41,785 nt of DNA, taken from assembly GCA_025355585.1 (NCBI GenBank), contig JANXZJ010000098.1:1-41785 (forward strand), in the 5' to 3' direction. Source of the stretch: Mariniphaga sp. Its GTDB lineage: Bacteria; Bacteroidota; Bacteroidia; Bacteroidales; Prolixibacteraceae. How positions within the stretch are numbered: the first letter of the stretch is position 1; every line of letters begins with the position of its first letter. The notes below the pieces were generated by a model, which saw nothing but the letters and a program-made list of their open reading frames with translations, ran no database searches and was not told where the DNA came from. Position numbers and translations under genes: made by a program. Positions 8,714 to 18,224 of the stretch are shown here, piece by piece.

Positions 8714-11700
8714 CTATTTTGGATTGCCGTTCTCCTTTCTTGTCAATAATCCGGTCAGATTCGTAATTAACACGGTTCCTCCACCAATAACAAGAAACAG
8801 TTTATTAAGATTATCAAGAATAGCTTTGTTGGCAATAAAGAGAAAAGAGACAAGGCCAATCATGATCAGGATCAAAATAAGTTTATATCCCTGCCAACTT
8901 GCACCTGTATCACCAAGTTTTTCCTTTAATCGTGCTCTTTCCTGGTCGGTAAACCTTAGTACGACATGTTTTCTAAAACTTTCATTCATAAACCTGATAG
9001 AGCACCCGCTAACGACAAACAGTCCCCTGTGAATCAAAACATTTACGGCTTTCCGATTTTTACTGTTTATAATCATATCTTGTGCCATATCACTTAATAC
9101 AAATTGCTCCATAGGAGAGCAAGTGATCAGGAGATTGTCATAATACAACCGGCCAAGATCCATAATTCTGGCTATAATCCGATCCTTGATGATTGTACCC
9201 GGAACTTCCATCTTTACGAGTTCTTCGTAGAATTTCATCATCTCAGCTGAATACCGATGGAGGTAAGAACTTGCCCCAAGCTCTCTACAGATCGAGCATC
9301 TCAAATTTTCGCCATATTCGTTCGTATAATCGCTCATGATGTGTCCACATTCCGATTTGGAATAACAACCGGATTGTGGGATATGCTGATCATATTTCTC
9401 GGGAGAATAGATGACATTTACATTTGAGAGAATGTTTTTAAATGATAGTTGTAGCGATTCCCATGATTCAGAAGTTGCCGGATCCGTCTTGTCTTTCTCC
9501 TTTTCATCGCCTTTTGAACTGGCTTTCTGCACCAGATATTCCTGTATAAAATAGGGAGCATTTATTCCGATGATCACTATTTTTTCTTTTTTTCTGATCT
9601 TCTCGTTTATCTTGTCAAGTTGCATAGCCAGAGACGACTGAGAGTAGTAATCAAAAGCAAAATTCTCGATGATCTGAACTTCCTTTTCACCTGTATGCTG
9701 CTCATTCGAAATAATATCATCCTGTTTTGAAAAATCCAGGGTAACCAATTCATAACTGGATTTTAACTTCTCTTTTATATAGGCTGAAAGATTTACAAAA
9801 GGTGACCCGACTACCATAACTGAGTGTCCTGATGCAATCCGCTCCCGAATGAAGTTTCCAAAATTATAATCGGTATGCATTTCAATAATGGAAATGCCCA
9901 GCATTCTCCTGGTTCCAAATTGAATAAGATTGTAGATACAATATAGAATGAACAGCAAAAGGAGTATGAAAATGAAGTCAAATTTTTGACCCAGCGATGA
10001 TTTCTCAATTGACTTATCAGTACTCAAAGGGTTAAAGATATTCGGCCGTTGAACATTTGTACAGATTCTGCAACTATCGGGTTTTTGAGTCACATATTGC
10101 TCTGTAGTAGAAAAGTAATCAAAAACAAGCGACTTTTCACAAAGCGTCCAGAATTGCTTTCCGTTAAACAAACTGTCTCTTTCAAGGTATTTTGTTTCGA
10201 TGGAAGTTCTGTCATAGATTGGTCTGAAATAATTTATGATGAATTCACCACCTTGATTATCACCCACCCGGTTGTTTTTGATATAATTCCTACAGTCGCT
10301 GTCCAACTCTTTCCAGAAAGTTTTGCCCTTCACGTTAAAAGTTGAACCAACAAATTTTGAAAAAATACCCCGCTGCATCCGCCGTTCATAAATATTATTT
10401 ACAGATGGATCGAGTTTGTGATCTTGTTCCATCAGCATGTAGTAATTTCTGAGTTGCTTGTTTCTTGCCTCCCGCTGCCTTGCCATGTTCAGCTGATCAT
10501 GCTTTATCCCTCTGATAATTTCATGATTAACTGATGCCTCAAAGAATTTTATGGAAGGCGCCACACTAAAGGCCAAAAGCAATCCCAGAAGGAAACAAAC
10601 ATAGAAAGTAATGTTGCATGCCCTGTATTTAAGAGTAAACCCACTTTGCAAAACAAAAAAACAGGCCACAAAAAGGACAATTATAATTCCCTGGAAAAGA
10701 AGAATTTTAATTAAATCATTATTGCTAAGAAACCGAATGGATGAGATGTTTATCAGAATTATGAAAACAATGTTAATAATGGCAAACAGATTTCGGCCGG
10801 ATGATCCTAAAGAGAATCCGCTTATAGCATATTTTAAATAAGGGAAAAGAAATGAGACCATTACCACAGCAAAAAGTAACGGATTAACAATATTTACAGG
10901 ATTGGTCAACACAAGGTAAAAGATCGTGACCACAACGAATAAAATACTCATTACGATGTAAATGCCTGTATGAGTTTCCTTCGCACCAATGAAATCCATA
11001 ATCAGGCTTTTCCACCCTGACTTTCTTGAAAGTGGTTTCAGCGCATACAGAGCCAGAATTTCAAGGATAATAAACATTACCAATGCTGAGAAAATAAGTA
11101 GCGTCAGCATCAATCCCTGTACCTGGTAGGCATATTCAGCTTTTTTGTCAAACATCGTCACCAGGTATAAAGGCATGGGAGCAAGCGGTTTGATATGTAT
11201 CCTGTAAGGTTCATCGTAATAGTTTAAATCAATCGACCTCGAAGAATTTGCATAAATTACACCCAGTAAACTTTCGTCATCACTGCATTCTGTAATGAAA
11301 TTCTCCTGCAGGTTCCTTAACTTATCGGAATGAAACAACACAAGTCCTTTCTTGTCAATGATGCAGAACTTATACTCCTCGGGAATAATTGGTTCAATGA
11401 TGGAATAAAAACGCCCGGTCATCGCGATTACCATATTCTTTATATGAGATCGTTTCGCCAAGGCAACTTTCACAATTCCACTTGTTACAGAAACGATTGA
11501 TTCCATGCGAAATCTGCAGGTATCATTGTCCGGGAGAATCCATTCATCCGGTTTTTTAAAATAATCGCGGCCCGATAAATTTGACGGTTTATCCACCTTT
11601 GGGAAAGGTGTCAGCAGTCCCTTCTGGATTCCCGTGGTATCCATCCAAAATGCATAGTCAAAAAATGGATAAATAATTGGTTTCAAAGGATTTTCAGCTA

Positions 11701-12892
11701 ATATATTTGCTCTTTGAGTTAAAGAGTTACCCGAATTAGTCGTCATTAAGCCGATTTTGTCATATGAATCCAATTGTTGCCAGGCATTTTTGATTTCGGT
11801 ATTTAATGAATCATTTATCTCATCTGCAAGGTCTTTTAACCTGGTTTCATTTTGGCTTCTATTCCAGTAAGCGTTGGTACCGAACAAAATGAACAGTATA
11901 ATAAAACTTGTACCAAAAAACAGGGATATGGCAGCATTTAAAAGATTACCGGAGGTTAGTTGTTCCGTTGACGACATCACCTTGAGTTTGAAAAAGGGCA
12001 AACCAAGGATTATAAATGATAGTATCATGAATATAAGGATGATAACCCATGGCGCCAAACCTTTCTTTGCCTCGTTGATTAGTTCTGACTTGGCAAGTCC
12101 GCATACATACCAGGTCTCTTTTCCGACATGCATCTGGCAGATAAACAGCTTATAAGAGTTGCTGGAGATGCTGATATCATAAGTAGTGACTCCTCTGATT
12201 GCTGCCTGCCCGATCTTCGAACCGGTTGCAAGCTCAATATTTCCAACAGAAGTTTCTTTTGCGGTACCGCCTTCATCTGCCTTTGCCTTACCACTTCCCA
12301 GTTCGCTAAAAGCCAGATTTGGTTTGCCCGGAAGCGTTGAATAAATAATTGTATCATCAACGATCAGAATATAATCGTTAAATATATCGCGCTGCATAAA
12401 ATCGGTCATCAGCAAGTCGTACCTGGTTTTGAATTGAACCTCTTTCCTGTTATACTTCAAGTACTTTTCTCCCAAAACAAGATTGTAATACAGAAAATCG
12501 GACTTAGCTTCGGGGTTTACCGCTATCGAGGAATCTGCCGGCAATTTAAGCCCTTTACCACGTTCATCTGTACCCTCATATTCAAGATTAAAGTTATAAT
12601 ATTGAATGTCTTTTCGGTTTTTCAGCAAGGTGTGGAAATAGTTTTCAGGCAATGTTTCAACCTTGGACAGATCCAGCAGGTAACCAACATACTCGGCTGT
12701 GTTAGTCCCCATAGATTTCACTTTGACCTGCAGGTTTTGGCTCATCTGTTCAAGAATCCTCGATTTTGTCGCAATAATATGGGCTTCCTTGTTTTTGGTA
12801 TAGACTTCTACATATAAGTAATATCCTACTGCAAAAATGATTAATGTTGTGGCGATGATATACAGACTCCGATTTAATTGCTTGCTTTTCAT
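8714..12892 (-). CDS. 1392-residue multi-pass membrane protein with Cache-like extracytoplasmic regions; function unknown
   Basis: I recognise no named family for the whole protein. An N-terminal membrane anchor (about 9-27) is followed by an extracytoplasmic region to about 280, two membrane helices (about 282-345), and a second extracytoplasmic part with a PAS/Cache-like stretch (YKFCIIDKKGLVLFHSDK near 505-522). Then come six or so helices (about 605-790), a third soluble part, another helix near 970, and a cytoplasmic domain with HSVMVVGSPFVNLSAYI near 1030, which resembles a P-loop position but lacks GKS/T. A Cys/His cluster (CYSKSECGHIMS, then CSIC near 1196) could bind zinc. A helical winged-helix-like region and two more helices end the protein. 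It is likely a membrane sensor. A 7-bp palindrome lies just before its start. Confidence 0.7.
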   Translation of the reverse strand: MKSKQLNRSLYIIATTLIIFAVGYYLYVEVYTKNKEAHIIATKSRILEQMSQNLQVKVKSMGTNTAEYVGYLLDLSKVETLPENYFHTLLKNRKDIQYYNFNLEYEGTDERGKGLKLPADSSIAVNPEAKSDFLYYNLVLGEKYLKYNRKEVQFKTRYDLLMTDFMQRDIFNDYILIVDDTIIYSTLPGKPNLAFSELGSGKAKADEGGTAKETSVGNIELATGSKIGQAAIRGVTTYDISISSNSYKLFICQMHVGKETWYVCGLAKSELINEAKKGLAPWVIILIFMILSFIILGLPFFKLKVMSSTEQLTSGNLLNAAISLFFGTSFIILFILFGTNAYWNRSQNETRLKDLADEINDSLNTEIKNAWQQLDSYDKIGLMTTNSGNSLTQRANILAENPLKPIIYPFFDYAFWMDTTGIQKGLLTPFPKVDKPSNLSGRDYFKKPDEWILPDNDTCRFRMESIVSVTSGIVKVALAKRSHIKNMVIAMTGRFYSIIEPIIPEEYKFCIIDKKGLVLFHSDKLRNLQENFITECSDDESLLGVIYANSSRSIDLNYYDEPYRIHIKPLAPMPLYLVTMFDKKAEYAYQVQGLMLTLLIFSALVMFIILEILALYALKPLSRKSGWKSLIMDFIGAKETHTGIYIVMSILFVVVTIFYLVLTNPVNIVNPLLFAVVMVSFLFPYLKYAISGFSLGSSGRNLFAIINIVFIILINISSIRFLSNNDLIKILLFQGIIIVLFVACFFVLQSGFTLKYRACNITFYVCFLLGLLLAFSVAPSIKFFEASVNHEIIRGIKHDQLNMARQREARNKQLRNYYMLMEQDHKLDPSVNNIYERRMQRGIFSKFVGSTFNVKGKTFWKELDSDCRNYIKNNRVGDNQGGEFIINYFRPIYDRTSIETKYLERDSLFNGKQFWTLCEKSLVFDYFSTTEQYVTQKPDSCRICTNVQRPNIFNPLSTDKSIEKSSLGQKFDFIFILLLLFILYCIYNLIQFGTRRMLGISIIEMHTDYNFGNFIRERIASGHSVMVVGSPFVNLSAYIKEKLKSSYELVTLDFSKQDDIISNEQHTGEKEVQIIENFAFDYYSQSSLAMQLDKINEKIRKKEKIVIIGINAPYFIQEYLVQKASSKGDEKEKDKTDPATSESWESLQLSFKNILSNVNVIYSPEKYDQHIPQSGCYSKSECGHIMSDYTNEYGENLRCSICRELGASSYLHRYSAEMMKFYEELVKMEVPGTIIKDRIIARIMDLGRLYYDNLLITCSPMEQFVLSDMAQDMIINSKNRKAVNVLIHRGLFVVSGCSIRFMNESFRKHVVLRFTDQERARLKEKLGDTGASWQGYKLILILIMIGLVSFLFIANKAILDNLNKLFLVIGGGTVLITNLTGLLTRKENGNPK

Positions 12893-13459
12893 AACTTTAA
12901 GTCTTAAAGTGCAGTTTTAATCTTCGATCCGGAAAAGGAATTATTTTAATTATAATGACTATTCGCTTTTTGGGAAATGGCAGGTGAATCCCTGCTCAGT
13001 TAAAATAATTTGCAAACCTTTATACTCCATGTCATTCAAGTAGTTTCAAGCACAGGAAGATTTTTTTTGATTTCTTTTGCGATCGGGAAATTTCCAGTGA
13101 TATAACCTGTTCTTGCGGAACCAATTGTATCCGGTTTTCAGGAAATGGCATCCGGAGGTTAAGAAATGACATCCGGCAATTGAGAAATGATTTCCGAACA
13201 TGACGCTATGGCAGAAGTAAATTAAGAAATGCCGTTCGAACATGAAGCAATGGCAGAAGTAAATTAAGAAATGGTCTCCGGAAGTCGTGAAATGACATCC
13301 GGAAATTGTGAAATGGACTTCGGAAGTCGTGAAATGATATCCGGAAGTCAGGAAATGACGGAAGCAAGCCGGGAAAGAGAATGTCCATCAAAAGTCATTA
13401 GGTAATTGGGTTAAAAACGATATTTTTAGCCCAATTTTAAAAATCGAAAATTCAACCTT
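12893..13459. other. intergenic region between divergent genes, mostly tandem repeat
   Basis: Besides the 21-bp array, this spacer holds a palindrome ACTTTAA-GTC-TTAAAGT at 12894-12910, one base before the minus-strand start codon, and an AT-rich stretch (13395-13459) with TATTTTTAG near 13421 that could be the -7 box for the peptidase gene. No other gene is visible. Confidence 0.5.
13117..13368. repeat. degenerate 21-bp tandem repeat, 12 units
   Basis: Twelve consecutive 21-bp units without indels, the first (13117-13137) weak. Core consensus GAAATGACATCCGGAAG. Units 4 and 6 (13201-13221 and 13243-13263) are a different type, with ATGGCAGAAGTAAA, and units 3-4 and 5-6 form a 42-bp higher-order repeat. 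Read in phase the plus strand gives heptads like LRNDIRK but with several in-frame stops; the minus strand gives FHDFRxS-type heptads in short open frames without a credible start. I regard it as non-coding. It sits between two divergent genes. Confidence 0.85.
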
Positions 13460-15331
13460 ATGAAAAAATTGCTGCTGCTGAATATGGCCATCCTTCTGGT
13501 CATTGTTGCTTTTGGGCAAAAGGAACGAACTGCCATCCAGGAAAAGGACAAATGGAACCTGACTCATTTATATCCGAATGAAAAGGCATGGGAAGAAGCC
13601 CGTGACAAGGTAGTGGCTGAGATGCCTAAAATAGAGCAATTTAAAGGCAAATTGACAAAATCATCTGCCGATCTGCTGGCATGTCTCGAATTTTCTACAA
13701 AATTAGATAAAGAGGCATCAAGGCTCTTTATTTACACAAGCATGAACAGCGATCAGGATACCCGCGATTCGAAATATATGTCGATGCAACAAAGTCTTGA
13801 ACAAATCTTTGCAGATTATAGCACCAAAACAGCTTTTATCGAACCCGAGATATTGACGGCTGATTGGAAAGTCATTGAGGGTTTTATCAAAGAACAGAAA
13901 GGGCTGGCAGTTTACGAAAAGGACATGATTGATCTGTTTAAGCAGAAAGAACACTCCCTATCGGAACCCGAAGAACGGATTCTTGCCCGCTCGTCGATGA
14001 TAAGCGGTGTTGCCAACGATATTTACGGAACATTTAAAGATGCGGAGATGCCTGCACCCGAAGTGACATTGAGCGACAACTCAAAAATAAAACTTACAGC
14101 TTCAGCATTTAATAAATTAAGAAACTCGCCCGTTCGTGCCGACCGGAAGATCGCTTTCGAAGCTTTCTGGAAGAATTTTGCCAATTACAAAGCCACTTAC
14201 GGTCAGATGCTCTATGGCAATGTGAAAGAACATGTATACCGAGCACAGTCGCGCAAATACGGCTCAGCCATCGAAGCATCGTTGTCGCCCAGGGATATTC
14301 CGGTTGCTGTTTATCAGAGTCTTGTTGACAATGTCAATAAAAATCTGCCCGCTTTTCACCGATACCTTGCCATTAAAAAGAGAATGCTGGGTGTCGACAC
14401 GCTCAGGTACCTCGATTTATATGCACCTGTTGTTAAAAATGTTGACCTGAAGTACACGTATGCAGAGGCTCAAAAAATTGTTCTTGATGCACTTGCACCA
14501 CTTGGGAGTGAATATGTCAAAACCGTAAACATAGCCATCAATGAACGGTGGATTGATGTTTATCCGAACATCGGGAAACGCTCGGGTGCTTATTCAAATG
14601 GCGGTGCATTCGATGTACATCCTTATATCTTAATGAATTTCGATGAATCCTATTCAGATGTCAGCACAATGGCGCACGAACTGGGTCATACAATGCACAG
14701 TTATCTTTCGAACAAAACGCAGCCTTATCCGCGGTCGCACTATACCACCTTCGTGGCTGAAGTAGCCTCCACATTCAACGAAGTTTTACTTTTCAACTAC
14801 ATGATTAAGAATGTGAAAGATGATGATATCAAGCTTTCGCTGCTTATGAACTGGCTTGATGGCTTTAAAGGAACCCTGTTCAGACAAACACAATTTGCCG
14901 AGTTTGAGCAAAAAATCCACGAAGAGGTTGAAAAAGGAACGCCGCTTACAGGTGATTTTCTTTCGGAACTTTATGGCAATATCCTGAAGAAATATTACGG
15001 AAATACGCAGAAAACGTGTGTGATCGATGACTACCTCAAAATTGAGTGGGCCAATATCCCCCACTTTTATATGAATTTCTATGTCTATCAATACAGTACA
15101 TCATTTACCGCGTCCTTGTCGCTGGCAGAAAAAGTGATGAACAATGAACCGGGAGCCGTTGAAAAATACCTGAAATTCCTTTCATCAGGTGGTTCCGACT
15201 ATCCGATCAATCTTTTAAAGAACGCCGGTGTTGACATGACAACCTCGGTTCCGTTTGACAAAACAATCCAGGCAATGAATAAAGTGATGGATGAAATTGA
15301 AACAATCCTAAATAAAAAGGAGAAGAAATAG
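13460..15331 (+). CDS. pepF: exported M3 family oligoendopeptidase F
   Basis: 623 residues. The zinc motif HELGH is at residues 406-410 within MAHELGHTMHSYLS, followed by the third-ligand region FVAEVASTFNEVL, the M3B arrangement of PepF. The N-terminal domain begins KWNLTHLYPNEKAWEEA as in oligoendopeptidase F. Residues 1-19 (KKLLLLNMAILLVIVAFG, then Q) form a signal peptide, so the enzyme probably acts in the periplasm on oligopeptides, unlike the cytoplasmic Firmicute enzyme. It is a single gene followed by a strong terminator. Confidence 0.93.
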   Translation: MKKLLLLNMAILLVIVAFGQKERTAIQEKDKWNLTHLYPNEKAWEEARDKVVAEMPKIEQFKGKLTKSSADLLACLEFSTKLDKEASRLFIYTSMNSDQDTRDSKYMSMQQSLEQIFADYSTKTAFIEPEILTADWKVIEGFIKEQKGLAVYEKDMIDLFKQKEHSLSEPEERILARSSMISGVANDIYGTFKDAEMPAPEVTLSDNSKIKLTASAFNKLRNSPVRADRKIAFEAFWKNFANYKATYGQMLYGNVKEHVYRAQSRKYGSAIEASLSPRDIPVAVYQSLVDNVNKNLPAFHRYLAIKKRMLGVDTLRYLDLYAPVVKNVDLKYTYAEAQKIVLDALAPLGSEYVKTVNIAINERWIDVYPNIGKRSGAYSNGGAFDVHPYILMNFDESYSDVSTMAHELGHTMHSYLSNKTQPYPRSHYTTFVAEVASTFNEVLLFNYMIKNVKDDDIKLSLLMNWLDGFKGTLFRQTQFAEFEQKIHEEVEKGTPLTGDFLSELYGNILKKYYGNTQKTCVIDDYLKIEWANIPHFYMNFYVYQYSTSFTASLSLAEKVMNNEPGAVEKYLKFLSSGGSDYPINLLKNAGVDMTTSVPFDKTIQAMNKVMDEIETILNKKEKK

Positions 15332-15355
15332 CTTACAATCAAATTATTGAATGAA

Positions 15356-15392
15356 GAAGAGGGGCAACTGCACTGTGCAATTGCCCCTCTTC
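15356..15392. terminator. bidirectional terminator between pepF and ychF
   Basis: GAAGAGGGGCAA (15356-15367) pairs with TTGCCCCTCTTC (15381-15392), 12 perfect bp, with a partly paired interior (TGCAC/GTGCA). It lies between the convergent stop codons at 15331 and 15429. Confidence 0.85.
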
Positions 15393-15428
15393 TGTTCTGA
15401 TCGGGTTATTCCATTCAACCTTAATTTC

Positions 15429-16529
15429 TCACACATTAAACCTGAAATGCATAATATCGCTGTCCTGAACGACGTATTCTTTGCCTTCGATGTAAATCTT
15501 GCCTACTTCGCGGCAGGCAGCTTCTGATCCAAGTTTTATGTAGTCATCGTATTTAATTACTTCGGCACGGATAAATCCTTTTTCGAAATCGCTGTGGATG
15601 ATCCCGGCAGCTTTGGGTGCTTTGATACCCTTAACAAATGTCCAGGCCCGACTCTCATCGGCACCAGTTGTAAAATAGGTTTGAAGATTGAGTAGTTTAT
15701 AAGCTGAATGGATCAGTTTGTTCACGCCAGGTTCATCAAGACCCAGGTCTTCAAGGAACAATTGCTTTTCCTCGTAGGTCTCCAGCCCTGCAATATCTGC
15801 CTCAGTAGCAGCAGCAATAATCAGAATTTCAGCTTTTTCATCTGAAATAGCATCCATCAGTTGTTTTGTAAACTTATTTCCTTTTGCAGCGGATGCTTCA
15901 TCGACGTTACAAACATATAACACCGGCTTTTTTGTAAGCAGAAAAAAATCGTGGATCAATGCCTCTTCATCTTCGTGAAGTTCAAGCGTACGGGCACTTT
16001 TCCCTGTTAACAATACCGCTTTTAACCTTTCGGCAATCGCGACTGTTCTTTGGGCTACCTTATCATTTCCAACCTTCGCCTGTTTCTGCAATTTTGAAAT
16101 CCGGCTCTCAACGGTTTCAAGATCTTTCAGCTGTAATTCTATGTCTACGACTTCCTTGTCCCGAACAGGGTTGATTGATCCGTCGACATGAATAATATTG
16201 TCGTTTTCGAAACAGCGAATGACATGAATGATTGCGTCAACTTCACGAATATTTGCCAGAAACTGATTTCCAAGACCTTCGCCTTTACTTGCCCCTTTTA
16301 CCAATCCGGCAATATCAACGATTTCAACAGTTGTGGGAACAACCCGTTTGGGTTTATCAATTTCGGCAAGTTTGATGAGCCTTTTATCCGGCACTGTAAT
16401 CACCCCCACATTGGGTTCGATTGTGCAAAAAGGGAAGTTCGCCGCCTGTGCCTTTGCATTCGACAGGCAATTAAAAAGTGTCGATTTCCCAACATTGGGA
16501 AGGCCGACTATTCCTCACTGTAAAGCCAT
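15429..16529 (-). CDS. ychF: YchF/OLA1-type GTPase, interrupted by an in-frame TGA at codon 5
   Basis: From the ATG at 16529 the frame reads MALQ-TGA-GIVGLPNVGKS and then continues open for 361 codons to a TGA stop at 15429-15431. Codon 5 (16515-16517) is Cys in YchF proteins generally (MxxxCGIVGLPNVGKS), so a single base change TGC/TGT to TGA explains it. The P-loop GLPNVGKS, DIAGLVKGASKGEGLGN switch region and C-terminal TGS-like domain (GIIHSDFEKGFIRAEVI) are intact. The only other usable start, ATG at 16409, would give 326 residues lacking the P-loop. YchF is a near-universal ATP/GTP-binding ribosome-associated protein. Either a sequencing error, a recent nonsense mutation, or recoding; the rest of the frame shows no decay. 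Confidence 0.85.
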
Positions 16530-16554
16530 TATAAATACTTTTTTTTTAGTGTCA

Positions 16555-16562
16555 CAAAGTTA
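16555..16562 (-). promoter_or_regulatory. -7 box upstream of ychF
   Basis: TAACTTTG on the minus strand matches TAnnTTTG and lies 25 bases before the ATG at 16529, supporting that start and transcription of the full ychF frame including the TGA codon. No clear -33 TTTG is seen. Confidence 0.45.
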
Positions 16563-16751
16563 CTATTTTTACCGGGAATAATAACTCAGGTCTGTCCGAT
16601 GCCATTATTGTCTTATAGCCAATAGAATAGTAAGATGCAACCGTTCAATATTACAATGCATCTAATAGATAAAGCTTTAAGAATAACTATTCTGTCGGCA
16701 CAAGTAATCCGAACGTTTTATGCTCAATACTTTAACCTAATTATTTATCAG

Positions 16752-17564
16752 ATGAAAAAGATTTACGCCTTAATCCTGTTTACTGTTGTTTTATCATTTA
16801 CCGGACTAACACAGGACCGGATTATAAAAATATCTAAAGACACAATTGTTTGTCAGATCAAAGAGGTCGGTGATGATGAAATAAAATACACCCAGAAAGA
16901 TTTCAGGGGAGATCTCATATTTGGCATCGACAAAAACAAGGTAAGCCGGATCATCTTCAGTGATGGTAAAGAGCTGACTTTTAAAGATTCAATGAATGAT
17001 CCCGAACGATACAAAGATCAGAATAAAAATGCGCTGAAAGTTGGATTCCTATCACCATTGTTCGGAGCAACGAGTTTTACCTTTGAACATAGTCTCCGAC
17101 CAGGCAACAGTATTGAAGCCTCATTGGGAATCATAGGTCTTGGAACTGATTTTACCAACAATTCTTCCGAAGGGTTATATCTGAAGTTTGGATATAAATT
17201 CATTAAAAGCCCCGACTTTTACCTGAAAGGGATGCAATATTCTCATATTCTAAAAGGAGCGTACATCAGGCCCGAGGTATGCTTTTCAACCTATAGCTTC
17301 AAGTCAGATTTAATGTACGATTATTTCGGTAATCTGATCTCTGGAGGTAATACAAGAAAAACAAATACCATGTTTGCAATTATGCTCAATTTTGGTAAAC
17401 AATGGGTATTTCAAGACCGGTTTTTAATTGACTGGTTTACCGGTGCCGGCTATGGATTTGGCAGCACAAATAGCGATAACCCATTTCATTATGCCTTTTT
17501 AGGAGGAAGCTCTGGTACTGCCTTTGCAATAACTTCCGGCATAAGAATCGGGGTTCTGTTTTAG
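16752..17564 (+). CDS. hypothetical exported protein, probable outer-membrane beta-barrel
   Basis: 270 residues from the ATG giving MKKIYALILFTVVLSF; the open frame continues upstream to 16635, but this start places a clean signal peptide (about 1-20, ending before QDR) at the N terminus. Residues 22-85 (IIKISKDTIVCQIKEVGDDEIKY) resemble the small domain found at the front of many Bacteroidota surface proteins. The rest alternates hydrophobic residues with aromatic ends and finishes in SGIRIGVLF, a typical outer-membrane-barrel C terminus. I do not recognise a specific family. It precedes the ECF sigma gene by 67 bases. Confidence 0.7.
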   Translation: MKKIYALILFTVVLSFTGLTQDRIIKISKDTIVCQIKEVGDDEIKYTQKDFRGDLIFGIDKNKVSRIIFSDGKELTFKDSMNDPERYKDQNKNALKVGFLSPLFGATSFTFEHSLRPGNSIEASLGIIGLGTDFTNNSSEGLYLKFGYKFIKSPDFYLKGMQYSHILKGAYIRPEVCFSTYSFKSDLMYDYFGNLISGGNTRKTNTMFAIMLNFGKQWVFQDRFLIDWFTGAGYGFGSTNSDNPFHYAFLGGSSGTAFAITSGIRIGVLF

Positions 17565-17631
17565 GGTATTAAACCTTTCAATCAAAACAGAGTCTGAAAG
17601 ACAGAATATCATATAATTGCAGGCAACTATA

Positions 17632-18183
17632 ATGGATTCGAGCGAGAAAGAGCTTATTGCCAATTTAAAATCTGATGGAAACAGAGAAACGGCTTTTAAA
17701 ATTCTGGTAAAAACTTACCAGGTGAGACTCTACTGGCATATCCGAAAGATCGTGATGAATCATGATGACGCCGATGACATTCTGCAAAATGTTTATATAA
17801 AAGTATGGAAGAACGTGGATAGTTTCAGGGAAGATTCCTCACTTTTTACCTGGCTTTTCAGAATTGCGACCAACGAATCGTTAAGTTTTCTGCAACAACA
17901 AAAGCGGCATTCCCTGGTTTCAATGAATGAAATCAGCGATTATCTCGCAGAGTCACTCGAATCGGATGTTTATTTTGAAGGAGATGAAATTCAGAAGAAA
18001 CTTCAACTGGCGATCATTCAATTGCCGGAAAAACAACGCATCGTTTTTAATATGAAATATTTTGATGAAATGAAATACGAAGAAATGTCGGATATACTAA
18101 AGACCTCGGTCGGTGCATTAAAAGCCTCTTTTCACTTTGCAGTTAAAAAAGTAGAAGAATTTTTGAAGGAAGAACGTAAATAG
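17632..18183 (+). CDS. ECF RNA polymerase sigma factor
   Basis: 183 residues from ATG (MDSSEKELIANL); a TTG 15 bases upstream is a weaker start. Sigma region 2 spans about 22-92 (DADDILQNVYIKVWKNVDSF, then SSLFTWLFRIATNESL) and region 4 about 118-176 (LPEKQRIVFNMKYFDEMKYEEMSDIL with VGALKASFHFAVKKV). It should direct transcription of a small regulon, probably including its own operon. It is followed 41 bases later by a small single-pass membrane protein in the place of an anti-sigma factor. Confidence 0.94.
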   Translation: MDSSEKELIANLKSDGNRETAFKILVKTYQVRLYWHIRKIVMNHDDADDILQNVYIKVWKNVDSFREDSSLFTWLFRIATNESLSFLQQQKRHSLVSMNEISDYLAESLESDVYFEGDEIQKKLQLAIIQLPEKQRIVFNMKYFDEMKYEEMSDILKTSVGALKASFHFAVKKVEEFLKEERK

Positions 18184-18224
18184 TTTAAACCTTTTGCGAT
18201 CAGGAACGTCAAAACGATAAGAAA

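Noticed and set aside
13117..13368. CRISPR array
   Set aside because: Units are contiguous and degenerate with no unique spacers, and no cas genes are nearby.
13046..13391. Minus-strand open frames with FHDFRxS-type heptads over the 21-bp array
   Set aside because: They arise from the repeat phase, overlap in different frames, lack a credible start or signal, and the opposite strand gives an equally regular peptide with stops.
16486..16517. SECIS element making YchF a selenoprotein
   Set aside because: The hairpin is formed by ordinary P-loop codons for LPNVGK, no selenocysteine genes are visible, and the simplest explanation is a single-base change or error; kept only as an option in the finding.
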